From: CAWDMN01 sp963803155 | GTDB lineage: Bacteria; Acidobacteriota; Terriglobia; Versatilivoradales; Versatilivoraceae | NCBI GenBank assembly: GCA_963803155.1 | Contig: CAWDMN010000074.1 | Location: forward strand, 1 to 64,000 | DNA length: 64,000 nt | Direction: 5' to 3' | Shown: positions 34,189 through 44,047 of the stretch, piece after piece | Layout: each line of letters opens with the position of its first letter | Position numbering within the stretch: position 1 is the first letter of the stretch | Notes under the pieces: model-generated | What the model saw: the letters and a program-made list of their open reading frames with translations, nothing else | What the model was told of the DNA's origin: nothing | Databases searched by the model: none | Program-made: the position numbers and the translations under genes

Positions 34189-36630
34189 ATGCGTTTTGGA
34201 AAGTTTGATGATAAGCGGCGGGAATATGTGATTACCCGGCCCGACACGCCTCTCCCATGGATCAATTACCTGGGTTGTGAAGCATATTTCGGCCTCATTT
34301 CCAACACCGCGGGGGGATATTCTTTTTATCGTGACGCCCGTTTGCGCCGCCTTACTCGGTCTCGTTATAACAATGTCCCCTTCGACTTAGGAGGGCGTTA
34401 TATTTACCTTCGCGACAATCAGTCGGAAAAGTTTTGGTCTCCTTCCTGGCAGCCCACCCAGTCCAAAATCAAAGAATACAGTTGCCGTCATGGGATGGGA
34501 TACACCGTCATTGGATCCACCCATGACGGAATTCAAGCTGAAACCTGCTATTTTGTTCCGCTGGGCGAAAATTTGGAAATTTGGAAATTAAAAGTCACCA
34601 ACCAGAGAAAAAAGAAGAGCAAATTGTCGGTCTTTTCCAGCGTCGAGTTTTGCTTATGGGATGCTTGGGACGATCAAACCAATTTCCAGCGAAATTTTAG
34701 TATTGGCCAGGTGGAAATTGAAGACGAAGTGATTTATCACAAGACGGAATACCGCGAGCGGAGGGATCATTTTGCCTTTTTTGCCTGTTCAGAGAAACTG
34801 GCGGGATTTGATACCCAGCGGGATGTCTTCCTGGGTCCCTATCATGGCTGGGATTGTCCGGCGGCCGTGGAACGGGGAAAATCATTTGACTCGGTGGCTC
34901 ATGGTTGGGCTCCCCTTGGCTCCCACCACATCAAATTCAACCTCAAACCGGGAGAGAGCAAGGAAGTCATTTTTCTGTTGGGCTACCAGGAGAATCCAAA
35001 GGATCAGAAATTTGATCCACCGGAGGCACAAACCATTAACAAGAAATCGGTCAAGCCCCTGATAGCACGGTATCTGGATCAAAAGAATGTGGAGGCTGCG
35101 TTTATCGAGCTGAAAAAACATTGGGAACAATTGCTTGGAATTCTGCAGGTGAAAACTCCCGACAAACATACAAACAGGATGGTGAATATTTGGAATGCCT
35201 ACCAGTGCATGGCCACATTTAATATGTCCCGATCGGCATCATTTTATGAAAGCGGCATTGGGCGTGGTTTGGGCTTTCGCGATTCCAATCAGGATTTGCT
35301 AGGTTTTGTACATATGGTCCCCGCTCGAGCCCGGGAACGAGTTCTGGATTTGGCGGCCACTCAGCTTGAAGCCGGGGGAGCGTATCACCAGTATCAACCC
35401 CTGACCAAGCGTGGAAATAACGACGTCGGCGGCAACTTCAATGACGACCCTCTCTGGCTAATTCTGGGGGTTGTGGCCTACCTCGAAGAGACGGGGGATT
35501 GGACGATCCTGGATGAAATGGTTCCCTACGATAACAATCTGGAGAACGCGACATCTCTGTATGAACACTTGCGGCGGAGCCTGAGGTACACGCTGGAACG
35601 ATTGGGACCTCATGGATTGCCTTTAATTGGAAGAGCTGACTGGAATGACTGTCTCAACTTGAATTGTTTTTCCGATACGCCGGGCCAATCATTTCAGACC
35701 ACGACTAACAAGGACGGCAAAGTGGCTGAGTCGGTGTTTATTGCCGGTCTGTTTGTGCTGGCTGCCAAAGAAATGGCTGCGCTGGCTGAACGGCGCGGCC
35801 TGCAGGCAGAGGCGGCTCAATATCGCGAAGAGGCGGCCCGGATGGATTCCGTAGTCCATGAACACGGTTGGGATGGTAAATGGTTTGTTCGCGCCTATGA
35901 TGATTTTGGACGCCGAGTAGGCTCAAACGAATGCAGGGAAGGAAAGATCTTTATTGAGCCTCAGGGTATATGCATCATGGCCGGGATTGGATTGGGGGAC
36001 GATTTGGCGAAGAGGGCGCTGGATTCCGTCAACAAAATGATGGCCACGCCGCACGGTATCGTCTTACAACAACCCGCTTATTCCCACTATTACATTGAGT
36101 ATGGAGAAATTTCCTCTTATCCCCCCGGCTACAAGGAAAATGCCGGAATATTTTGCCATAACAATCCGTGGATCATGATCGCGGAAACCCAAGTAGGCCA
36201 TGGTGACCGCGCTCATGATTACTATTTGCGCATCAACCCTTCCGCGCGGGAGGCGATCAGCGAAATTCATCGCTGTGAGCCTTATGTCTATTCACAGATG
36301 ATTGCCGGATGCGATGCCCCTACCCACGGAGAGGCCAAGAACTCCTGGTTGACCGGGACTGCTGCTTGGAATTATGTGGCCATCACCCAGCATATTCTCG
36401 GGATTCGACCGACCCTGGATGGACTCATGATTGACCCGGTCCTTCCCTCCAGCTGGAGTGGATTTGAAGCTGTCCGCATCTACCGGGGGATTAGATATGA
36501 AATTGCGGTACAACGTGCGGGAAAAGGAAAGAGGAAAAGGGTAATCGTCGATGGTGTTCCCGTGGAAGGCAATATTGTGCCCCTCCCGCCGGAAGGAATT
36601 GCGAAAGTCAAAGTGACTGCCTATATTTAA
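34189..36630 (+). CDS. cbp: Cellobiose phosphorylase (GH94)
   Basis: 813 residues, converting cellobiose and phosphate to glucose 1-phosphate and glucose. Close resemblance to known cellobiose phosphorylases along the length: MRFGKFDDKRREYVITRPDT, HKTEYRERRDHFAFF, IGRGLGFRDSNQDLLGFVH, TKRGNNDVGGNFNDDPLW, LPLIGRADWNDCLNLNCFS with catalytic acid D484, and PPGYKENAGIFCHNNPWI. Standard length. It follows the antisense nitroreductase gene and precedes the cellobiose 2-epimerase gene on the same strand. Confidence 0.96.
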   Translation: MRFGKFDDKRREYVITRPDTPLPWINYLGCEAYFGLISNTAGGYSFYRDARLRRLTRSRYNNVPFDLGGRYIYLRDNQSEKFWSPSWQPTQSKIKEYSCRHGMGYTVIGSTHDGIQAETCYFVPLGENLEIWKLKVTNQRKKKSKLSVFSSVEFCLWDAWDDQTNFQRNFSIGQVEIEDEVIYHKTEYRERRDHFAFFACSEKLAGFDTQRDVFLGPYHGWDCPAAVERGKSFDSVAHGWAPLGSHHIKFNLKPGESKEVIFLLGYQENPKDQKFDPPEAQTINKKSVKPLIARYLDQKNVEAAFIELKKHWEQLLGILQVKTPDKHTNRMVNIWNAYQCMATFNMSRSASFYESGIGRGLGFRDSNQDLLGFVHMVPARARERVLDLAATQLEAGGAYHQYQPLTKRGNNDVGGNFNDDPLWLILGVVAYLEETGDWTILDEMVPYDNNLENATSLYEHLRRSLRYTLERLGPHGLPLIGRADWNDCLNLNCFSDTPGQSFQTTTNKDGKVAESVFIAGLFVLAAKEMAALAERRGLQAEAAQYREEAARMDSVVHEHGWDGKWFVRAYDDFGRRVGSNECREGKIFIEPQGICIMAGIGLGDDLAKRALDSVNKMMATPHGIVLQQPAYSHYYIEYGEISSYPPGYKENAGIFCHNNPWIMIAETQVGHGDRAHDYYLRINPSAREAISEIHRCEPYVYSQMIAGCDAPTHGEAKNSWLTGTAAWNYVAITQHILGIRPTLDGLMIDPVLPSSWSGFEAVRIYRGIRYEIAVQRAGKGKRKRVIVDGVPVEGNIVPLPPEGIAKVKVTAYI

Positions 36631-36818
36631 TCTGCACTCTACCGATAAGTATTAAATTATGTTGGGCGGGTTTTACGTTGTTCGAAGACAACAACGGCCT
36701 TGACTGAGGGATGTCTTTCACCGCAATCCGTGTGTTTTTTTGGGAGGGTTCGGCCACGATTTGGAATTGCCTTCCTTTGCTTTATTTCAATGCTCAACTT
36801 AGGAGCTGCTGCTATTCC

Positions 36819-38033
36819 ATGATCAACGAAAAATCCATTGCCTATCAGCGGTCCACTTTCGAAGCGGAACTAAAAGAAAACATTCTTCCATTCTGGATCA
36901 AATATGCTCGCGATGACGAATATGGCGGCATTTATGGTCTGGTGACGAATGATTGCCAGGTTTTCAAGGAGGCTCCCAAAGCCTCTGTGATTTGTTCCCG
37001 AGTCCTTTGGACTTACTCAACGGCTTACAGGATTTTCAAGAACGAGCATTACTTGGATATGGCTCATCATGCCTTCCGATTTCTTTTGGATAAATTTTGG
37101 GATAAGGAATTCGGTGGCATTTATTGGTTGCTCGATTATCGTGGAATTCCGATCAGTGACCGAAAACAGATTTATTCCCAGGCGTTTGCCATATATGCCC
37201 TGTCGGAATTCTATCGAGCTGCCGGCGAATCTCGCGCCCTGCAGGTGGCTCGCGAGTTGTATGAAAAAATTGAAGTTCACAGCTATGATCCCCATCATCA
37301 GGGCTATCTTGAGGCTTTGGGGCGCGATTGGATGGAATTGGCCGATATGCGGCTGAGCGCAAAGGATATGAATTGCGCCAAGTCTATGAACACTCATCTG
37401 CACATCATGGAGGCTTATACAAATCTGCTCCGCGTCTGGGATGATGTTGGCTTGAGGAGAAAACAGGAAAAACTTGTAGATGTGACTTTGAATTGCATTG
37501 TCGATCCCGAGACTTCCCACTTCAAATTGTTTTTTGATCCGGATTGGGAATCGCTCTCTCATGTGGTTTCTTTTGGACATGACATAGAAGGAAGCTGGTT
37601 GCTGGTGGAAGCCGCTCAGGTCCTGGGAGTGGACTCTCTGGTTCAACGCTGCCAACAAGTGGGTTTGCGAATGGCGGCCGCTGTAAATGAAGAGGGTCTG
37701 GATGAAGAGGGTGGCTTATTTTATGAAGCCGAAGACGGGAAAATTGTGGATCCCGACAAACACTGGTGGGCCCATGCGGAAGCTGTAGTTGGATTCTATA
37801 ATGCTTATCAAATGAGCGGAGACGAGCGCTTCTTAGACTCTTCGCGGCAGATTTGGAATTTTATCGAGACAAAATTTGTTGATCGAAAATATGGCGAGTG
37901 GTTTGGCCGCTTGAATCGCAAAGGTCTTCCTTACAACGATGGTTATGAAAAGGAACAATGTAAAGTCGGTCCCTGGAAATGCCCGTATCACAATGCGCGG
38001 ACTTGCTTCGAAATGATGGAGAGATTGCCTTGA
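36819..38033 (+). CDS. ce: Cellobiose 2-epimerase (AGE family)
   Basis: 404 residues from ATG 36819; the frame extends to 36711 without support. The alpha/alpha barrel of the N-acylglucosamine 2-epimerase superfamily is seen, with the cellobiose-epimerase landmarks SMNTHLHIMEAYTNLLRVW, VVSFGHDIEGSWLL and HWWAHAEAVVGFYNAY. These supply the conserved catalytic and binding histidines. The enzyme interconverts cellobiose with glucosyl-mannose, and mannobiose with mannosyl-glucose. In known mannan pathways it feeds a GH130 phosphorylase; none is in this window. Partnership with the two GH94 enzymes is inferred. Confidence 0.9.
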   Translation: MINEKSIAYQRSTFEAELKENILPFWIKYARDDEYGGIYGLVTNDCQVFKEAPKASVICSRVLWTYSTAYRIFKNEHYLDMAHHAFRFLLDKFWDKEFGGIYWLLDYRGIPISDRKQIYSQAFAIYALSEFYRAAGESRALQVARELYEKIEVHSYDPHHQGYLEALGRDWMELADMRLSAKDMNCAKSMNTHLHIMEAYTNLLRVWDDVGLRRKQEKLVDVTLNCIVDPETSHFKLFFDPDWESLSHVVSFGHDIEGSWLLVEAAQVLGVDSLVQRCQQVGLRMAAAVNEEGLDEEGGLFYEAEDGKIVDPDKHWWAHAEAVVGFYNAYQMSGDERFLDSSRQIWNFIETKFVDRKYGEWFGRLNRKGLPYNDGYEKEQCKVGPWKCPYHNARTCFEMMERLP

Positions 38034-38146
38034 GAATTTTGAGGGGAAGAACGAGCAATCTTGAGCAATGGTTTGGATCGCCGTTGGATTGGAGGCTAAA
38101 AAGTAAAGGAAATCACGCCGCCAGAAATGAAAAGTGGGAGAGAAAT

Positions 38147-40369
38147 ATGAGAGCGTTGGGGAAATTCAGATGGTCTATATTCATGATCGTTACTCTATTG
38201 CCTGGGATCTGTGGCTGCCTTATTGGGGCGGATGGTTTAGGCTCTGTTCGTTATATGTCCGAAAAGAAAATCTGGGTTTTGGAGACCGATCATTCCTCTT
38301 ATGCTTTGGGCATCAATGAACTCAACGCCGTGCAGAATCTCTTCTGGGGCGGCAGGATCCAGGAAGATCAGGATTTTGATGTGGCCAAGACCCGGGACGA
38401 TTATGCGTTTGAAAATCGGGAGGGTATGACACCTGAAGAATACCCCGGCTGGGGCGGGATGCGTTATTCCGAGCCAGCTCTGAAGGTGACTTTCAATGAT
38501 GGAGTTCGTGATTTGGTTTTGATATATGTTTCCCATCAGGTGGAACATGATCAATTGACGATTCGTCTCAAAGATATTCAATCTGAGTTATATGTAAGTT
38601 TGAAGTATGTTGTCTTTCCCAAATGTGATTTGATTCAGAAACAGACGGAAATAGAAAACAAAACGGGACAGGCGGTTTTGCTAGAGAGTGCTCAGAGCGG
38701 AGTTTGGTATATGCCATTTGGCGAAGGGTATCGGCTGAGTTACCTGACCGGCCGGTGGGCGGGCGAAACACAGTTGATGCGTGAAGAGGTTCATCCTGGC
38801 AAAAAGGTGCTGGAAAGCCGGCGTGGCAACACCAGTCATCAGGCCAATCCTTGGTTTGCTCTGGACTATCGGGGGCAGGCAAACGAAGACAATGGCCGCG
38901 TTTGGTTTGGAGCCATCGGTTGGAGTGGCAACTGGAAGTTGGTGATCGAGCAGACCCCTAATCAACAGGTCCGGGTGACTGGTGGCTATAATGATTTTGA
39001 TTTTGGTTACCTTTTAAGATCTGGAGAAAAATTGGAGACTCCCGCCTTCGTCGGAGGTTACACCGATCAGGGATTTGGCGAGGCTTCGCGCCTTTTTCAC
39101 CGCTTTCAGCGGGAAGTTCTCGCGCCAGACAGGACGAATCCACATCCTCGGCCAGTTCTTTATAATTCGTGGGAAGCGACTTTATTCGACGTGAATGAAG
39201 CCGGACAAAAAAGCTTGGCGGAAAAAGCGGCCCAAATCGGAGTCGAGTTATTTGTCATGGACGACGGCTGGTTTGGCGCTCGTAATGACGATCGAGCCGG
39301 CTTGGGAGACTGGGTCGTAAATCCGAAAAAATTTCCCCAAGGGCTAAACGGATTGATTGATGCGGTGAATAACCTGGGGATGAAATTCGGGCTTTGGGTG
39401 GAACCGGAAATGATTAATCCCAACAGTGATCTATATAGAAAGCACCCGGATTGGGCCATCAATTTCCCAGGCAGACCCAGGACGGAAGGGCGAAATCAGC
39501 TCATCCTTAATTTGGCGCGGCAGGAAGTCAAAGAGCACATTTATGCCGTGTTGGAAAAACTGTTGGCGGAAAATCCTAATATAGCTTTCCTGAAATGGGA
39601 TATGAATCGACACTTCACGGAACCCGGTTGGGGGGAGGCGCCGAAAGAAGAGCAAAAGAAAATCTACGTCAAGTATGTCAACAATGTCTATGAAATCTTC
39701 GATCGACTTCGGGCCAAATACCCAAAGATTGAGATCGAATCCTGCTCAGGTGGCGGAGGGCGGGTCGACCTCGGAATTTTGAAGCGGGTCGACGAGGTTT
39801 GGACGTCTGATAATACCGAAGCCTTCGACCGATTGCGAATTCAGGAAGGATTCAGCTTCGCCTATGCGCCGAAGATGATGATGGATTGGGTTACCGATGT
39901 CCCGAATATGAATGGACGCATCACTCCGCTCAAATATCGATTCCTGGTTGCTATGCAAGGCGCCCTTGGAATTGGCAGCAATCTGAATCAATGGAAAGAT
40001 GAAGATTTTGCGCTGGCAACCAAAATGGTTTCCACTTACAAGAAGATTCGTGGGACGGTGCAACAGGGCAAATTGTATCGGCTCTCCTCGCCAAGGGAAG
40101 GGGAGTCAACCGCTAATCAATATGTTTCGGAGGATGGAAAACAGGCTGTTCTTTTTGCTTTTCGGCAGGCCCAGCAATTCAACCGCTTGTTGCCCCCCGT
40201 TTATTTCAAAGGCTTGGATCCCGCTGCTAAGTATAAGATTCAGACCATTGACGATAAAATGACTGAAACTCAAACCGAAGCGAGTGGTTCCTTCCTGATG
40301 AATCAGGGGCTGAATTTGAAGCTCGGCGGGGATTTCGACAGCACGATGATAATATTGGAGAGGATATAA
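38147..40369 (+). CDS. Alpha-galactosidase GH36, apparently exported
   Basis: 740 residues from ATG 38147, chosen because GGAG lies 6 bases upstream and the next residues (FRWSIFMIVTLLPGICGC) form a signal peptide, possibly a lipoprotein one. The family motifs are VMDDGWFGARNDD, FGLWVEPEMINPNSDLY, AFLKWDMNRHF with nucleophile D485, ESCSGGGGRVDLGIL, and VWTSDNTEAFDR with acid/base D555. It would remove alpha-linked galactose from galacto-oligosaccharides or galactomannan in the periplasm, providing galactose for GalT and unbranched disaccharide for import. Confidence 0.95.
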   Translation: MRALGKFRWSIFMIVTLLPGICGCLIGADGLGSVRYMSEKKIWVLETDHSSYALGINELNAVQNLFWGGRIQEDQDFDVAKTRDDYAFENREGMTPEEYPGWGGMRYSEPALKVTFNDGVRDLVLIYVSHQVEHDQLTIRLKDIQSELYVSLKYVVFPKCDLIQKQTEIENKTGQAVLLESAQSGVWYMPFGEGYRLSYLTGRWAGETQLMREEVHPGKKVLESRRGNTSHQANPWFALDYRGQANEDNGRVWFGAIGWSGNWKLVIEQTPNQQVRVTGGYNDFDFGYLLRSGEKLETPAFVGGYTDQGFGEASRLFHRFQREVLAPDRTNPHPRPVLYNSWEATLFDVNEAGQKSLAEKAAQIGVELFVMDDGWFGARNDDRAGLGDWVVNPKKFPQGLNGLIDAVNNLGMKFGLWVEPEMINPNSDLYRKHPDWAINFPGRPRTEGRNQLILNLARQEVKEHIYAVLEKLLAENPNIAFLKWDMNRHFTEPGWGEAPKEEQKKIYVKYVNNVYEIFDRLRAKYPKIEIESCSGGGGRVDLGILKRVDEVWTSDNTEAFDRLRIQEGFSFAYAPKMMMDWVTDVPNMNGRITPLKYRFLVAMQGALGIGSNLNQWKDEDFALATKMVSTYKKIRGTVQQGKLYRLSSPREGESTANQYVSEDGKQAVLFAFRQAQQFNRLLPPVYFKGLDPAAKYKIQTIDDKMTETQTEASGSFLMNQGLNLKLGGDFDSTMIILERI

Positions 40370-40381
40370 GGATTCGGATGT

Positions 40382-40452
40382 CCTTTTGTAGGCATCGGCA
40401 TCGCAATCGAAATTGCGGTTCATCATAATCGATGCCGATCGATCCCAAAAGG
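40382..40452. repeat. Compound three-tier palindrome
   Basis: Outer arms CCTTTTG (40382) and CAAAAGG (40446), middle arms ATCGGCATCG (40394) and CGATGCCGAT (40430), and an inner hairpin GCAAT-CGAA-ATTGC (40403-40416) are nested. It fills the gap between the convergent alpha-galactosidase and permease genes. It may be a bidirectional transcription stop or mRNA-end stabiliser; no T-tract follows on either side. Confidence 0.75.
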
Positions 40453-40547
40453 AGATGCACCCTGCTTAAAAAGGATTGAATTAGTTTAATCGAGTTGAGA
40501 AAAAATCAAAGCAAGGGCTGGCCGCTGTTCCAATCCGGCACAATGAA

Positions 40548-41831
40548 TCATTCATAACGCAAACACTCGATTGGGTCGAGTTTGGAGGCTTGCCGCGCCG
40601 GCCAGACTCCGAATATCAAGCCAATCATGATGGAGACCGATAATCCTGCAATAACGGCCCAGGAGGGGATTGACGAAGGCATGTCGGGAAGTACGAACAT
40701 CAAAATCAGGCTCGTGACCATGGATAATATAATTCCGATCACTCCTCCCACTGCCGTGAGGGTCATGGCTTCAAACAAGAATTGAGTCACAATATCTCTA
40801 CGCTTGGCTCCAATCGCCTTGCGGATTCCGATCTCCCGGGTGCGCTCCGTCACGCTAACCAGCATAATATTCATTACTCCAATCCCCCCGACCAACAAAC
40901 CAACTCCGGAAATGGCGATGGCGATCATTCCAATTGCGGCGAAAATCGAATCGAATTGTTGCATTAGTCGATCCGCTGTGCTGAGATCAAAATTATTGGG
41001 CTCATTAAATTTGACTCCCCGCTCACGCCGCAAAATTTCCTCTGCTTGTTCGAGCGCCGCTGGCATTTGTCCAGGCTTTGCGCCAATCATGAGAAGCAGA
41101 TATTCTACTTTGGGGGAAAACTTTAAGGCAGTCCGTTGAGGGATGAAAACGGCGCTATCATCTTCACTTTCACCCAAAAAGCTGCCTTTGCGTTTCTCTA
41201 ATACTCCAATCACTTCATACCGTCGCCCTCCCATCATGATTTCCCGGCCTGTAATCTGGTTCACATTGGGAAACAATGCTTTGACGACATCTGGGCCGAT
41301 GACCATGACATCACGGCGGTGCATGTCATCCATTTCACTGATATAACGTCCTTGTTCAATGGTGAGATGAGTCAATTCTCCATAATTTGCCGAAGTAGCC
41401 TGTAGATTGGCCTGCTTATAGGTATTTCCGCCATACGTCATGGTCCTATCAGTCCTAATGTCAAACTGGACCCAAGCAACATCTTGGATGGCAGTCGTTT
41501 GTGTCTTCAGAGCTATTGCATTTTCGACTGTCAGGGTCTTGCGAGTCCATTCTTTTCGATCCCGATTGCCCAAATGAGGGCCGGTTGTGAGATGGAAAGC
41601 CCAAATATTGTTTGCCCCGAATTCATTTACCAAGACTTCCACATTCTTGCGCATTCCAGTCAGGATGGAAGCAATAACGACAACGGTCAATACACCCACA
41701 ACTATACCCAGCACCGTCAAAAAACTGCGGACTTTATTGCTGCGCAAATTGGCGAGGGCCATCAGCACATTTTCTTTGGGTGTTCCGCTTAAATTTTTAT
41801 ACCAATTGGTCTCTTTTAGTTTTCCGAACAT
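40548..41831 (-). CDS. MacB-type ABC permease, second
   Basis: 427 residues. An N-terminal helix (VRSFLTVLGIVVGVLTVVVIASI), a large periplasmic MacB_PCD domain and three C-terminal helices including GVGLLVGGIGVMNIMLVSV define the family. The coupling motif VTERTREIGIRKAIGAKRRDI is intact. Such permeases do not usually transport across the membrane themselves but relay ATPase motion to the periplasm (mechanotransmission). Neither an ATPase nor a membrane fusion protein is adjacent. It follows the related permease with a 68-base gap. Confidence 0.93.
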   Translation of the reverse strand: MFGKLKETNWYKNLSGTPKENVLMALANLRSNKVRSFLTVLGIVVGVLTVVVIASILTGMRKNVEVLVNEFGANNIWAFHLTTGPHLGNRDRKEWTRKTLTVENAIALKTQTTAIQDVAWVQFDIRTDRTMTYGGNTYKQANLQATSANYGELTHLTIEQGRYISEMDDMHRRDVMVIGPDVVKALFPNVNQITGREIMMGGRRYEVIGVLEKRKGSFLGESEDDSAVFIPQRTALKFSPKVEYLLLMIGAKPGQMPAALEQAEEILRRERGVKFNEPNNFDLSTADRLMQQFDSIFAAIGMIAIAISGVGLLVGGIGVMNIMLVSVTERTREIGIRKAIGAKRRDIVTQFLFEAMTLTAVGGVIGIILSMVTSLILMFVLPDMPSSIPSWAVIAGLSVSIMIGLIFGVWPARQASKLDPIECLRYE

Positions 41832-41899
41832 GAGAGTGATCCCGAATCAAACATTTTTTCTTTGGGCAATCAAGAACATGAAACATGAAACAAAAAACA

Positions 41900-43147
41900 T
41901 CAACCGGTCCGAGCCAAGGCGACAATTGGATCTAACCGAGAGGCTTTGAATGCCGGGTAAATTCCGGCGATCATGCCGATTCCCCCGGAAACCAGCAGCG
42001 ACAACAAAATATATCCGACTGTAATCGTCATCGGGATTGGGGTGGCGACTCTTATAATCCATGAAATCGACGCCGCAAGTAAGAGGCCGAGCACTCCTCC
42101 AATCGAAGTCAAGGCGGAGGATTCAATGAGAAATTGCGTCATGACTTGACGCCTAGTGGCGCCAATCGCTTTGCGAAGCCCGATTTCAAAAGTTCGTTCG
42201 GTGACGCTCACCAGCATAATGTTCATCACGACAATTCCCCCCACAACGAGGGAAATCAGGGTAATCGGCGTGACGACCATGGCAATGGCGCCAGTAAAAG
42301 AGTCGACTTCGCTATTGATTTGCGAGGTGTCAAGGATAACAAAATTATTTTCATCTTTTGGCTTTAATCCGCGAAAGGCCCTCATGAGTATCGTAACCTG
42401 ATCAATCGTAAATGGGAATGCTTCCCGGTTGGGGGCCGCGCCGCGAATTCCAATACTCTGGTTCTTCCCAAATATCCGCTCAAAAGTGGTCAGGGGAATA
42501 TAGACATTATTGTCCAATGAACCACCAAACATCGAGCCCAGCTTGGACTCCACGCCGATCACCTGCAATGGGTATTCTTTGACTCGAAGAGTCTTCCCCA
42601 CTGGATCCACGTGAGGGAAGAATTTTTCTTTCACATCCATGCCAATTACACAAAGGAACATGGCGTGATCTACTTCAAAGGGAATGAAGAAACGACCCTC
42701 TGCCAATGTCATGTTGCGAATTTGGGCCATTTCCGAGGTGACTCCCATTACATGCGTTCCGTATAGCTCTTCACCTTCCTGTTTCAAATCGGCCTGATTG
42801 TGTTGTTCCGCCCCGACAGTGGTACAAGTGGTGCATTGTTGGCGGATCCAATCCAGTTCTTCCCATTTGACTTTTTTATTGCGGCGGACCATTTTTTCCC
42901 ATTCTTCATCAGTCAAACGGCCCACGGCTCCCACGCGAGTAATATAAAAGGTGTCGGCGCCCAGCATTTTGGTGACATTTTGCAAAACGTAAGTATTGAG
43001 GCCACTGATGGAGGCACCTACGACAACTACGGATGCAACACCGATAATTATTCCCAGGAGAGTCAGAAAAGCACGCAATTTGTGCGAAAAAATAGATTGA
43101 AAGGCAATTCGTGCAGCGTCTGCATAAAATGAGTATAGTCGTCTCAT
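41900..43147 (-). CDS. MacB-type ABC permease, first
   Basis: 415 residues, same layout as the gene downstream: LRAFLTLLGIIIGVASVVVVG at the N-terminus, a periplasmic domain and VGGIVVMNIMLVSVTERTFE with RKAIGATRRQ near the C-terminus. The periplasmic domain contains a QQCTTCT cysteine pair that the second copy lacks. The two are probably paralogues that form a heterodimer. An ATP-binding partner must be encoded elsewhere. Confidence 0.93.
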   Translation of the reverse strand: MRRLYSFYADAARIAFQSIFSHKLRAFLTLLGIIIGVASVVVVGASISGLNTYVLQNVTKMLGADTFYITRVGAVGRLTDEEWEKMVRRNKKVKWEELDWIRQQCTTCTTVGAEQHNQADLKQEGEELYGTHVMGVTSEMAQIRNMTLAEGRFFIPFEVDHAMFLCVIGMDVKEKFFPHVDPVGKTLRVKEYPLQVIGVESKLGSMFGGSLDNNVYIPLTTFERIFGKNQSIGIRGAAPNREAFPFTIDQVTILMRAFRGLKPKDENNFVILDTSQINSEVDSFTGAIAMVVTPITLISLVVGGIVVMNIMLVSVTERTFEIGLRKAIGATRRQVMTQFLIESSALTSIGGVLGLLLAASISWIIRVATPIPMTITVGYILLSLLVSGGIGMIAGIYPAFKASRLDPIVALARTG

Positions 43148-43443
43148 AACAGTATTAAAATACGTTACGTCACCGAAAATAGTTCCAAAAAATCATGCGC
43201 AAAAGCCTCAAAGCCGATAAATTCTTTTTCCACTATATTGATAAGCAGGGAGGCTATAAATTATGCCCTGAATTTAGATATAGATAAAACAGGCTGCTCC
43301 TTGCCGCAAAAACACTCTGTTCAATGGGCTGGTTGACTTCAGGAGAGGTTGCATGAAATGGGCAGGGCCTTCCTTAATCCTTCTTTCCCCTTTTTAGATG
43401 AGGAACAATGAATAGCCTTTACTGCCATTTACAAAAACAACTG
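43148..43443. other. Intergenic, no gene seen
   Basis: About 300 bases between the divergently placed permease and tRNA genes, AT-rich, with no coding frame recognised. The permease promoter should be here but I cannot place it. Confidence 0.4.
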
Positions 43444-43471
43444 TTGACAATCAAAGGTGAATGATTATAAT
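43444..43471 (+). promoter_or_regulatory. Sigma-70 promoter of tRNA-Asn
   Basis: A perfect TTGACA (43444-43449), 16-base spacer and perfect TATAAT (43466-43471) lie 27 bases before the tRNA. This is a textbook strong housekeeping promoter and shows that the organism uses the standard sigma-70 consensus. Confidence 0.92.
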
Positions 43472-43498
43472 TACCAACTTGTTTCGTGGTGTGTTTTT

Positions 43499-43573
43499 TC
43501 CTCAGTAGCTCAATGGCAGAGCATCCGGCTGTTAACCGGAGGGTTGTAGGTTCGAGTCCTACCTGGGGAGCCA
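43499..43573 (+). tRNA. tRNA-Asn (GTT)
   Basis: 75 bases including an encoded CCA. Acceptor arm TCCTCAG pairs with CTGGGGA, the D-arm contains AGCTCAATGGCAGAGC, the anticodon stem CCGGCTGTTAACCGG displays GTT at 43531-43533, and the T-arm contains GGTTCGAGTCC. The discriminator is G. Confidence 0.98.
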
Positions 43574-43610
43574 GATTAGTATCCACAGTTGTTTTTGTGG
43601 TCAGAATAGT

Positions 43611-43653
43611 GGGGGAATGATTTCTTAGAGGTCATTTCCCCTTTTTCTTTTTG
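43611..43653 (+). terminator. Rho-independent terminator after tRNA-Asn
   Basis: GGGGGAATGA pairs with TCATTTCCCC (one G-U pair), followed by a T-rich run TTTTTCTTTTT. It lies 38 bases past the tRNA. Confidence 0.85.
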
Positions 43654-44047
43654 GGGGTGGATTTTTCACAGGGGGCAGTAATCGCGCAAGGGGAAGTGTC
43701 GATTGGAAAGAGCAATTTCCTTCTTGACCAAAATCAATTTTGGGATTTAAAAAAAGGTGAGGAATCCGAACCGATGGCATTGAAATAACGGAGTGACCCA
43801 TTGAGCGTTGAATTTGACGAATTCGATCAGCACAATTGATTTGATGGTTTGACTGATGAACTGTGTAATGCAATCAAATCGACAAAGTTTACCGCTCTTT
43901 TCAACAGGACACATTGAAGAATCTCCCAAAAATCTTGCCGGTCGATGCAAGCGCGCCCATTTCTTTGCGTCAGGAGGGAATAAAATTTATTGCCTATCGA
44001 AATAAGTCGAAAGACCAAAAAAAATCACCCCATCGTTTGCGCTCAAT
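43654..44047. other. Intergenic, no gene seen
   Basis: About 390 bases between the tRNA terminator and the end of the SBBP gene. Several short open frames exist but none has a ribosome site or recognisable protein. Confidence 0.5.
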
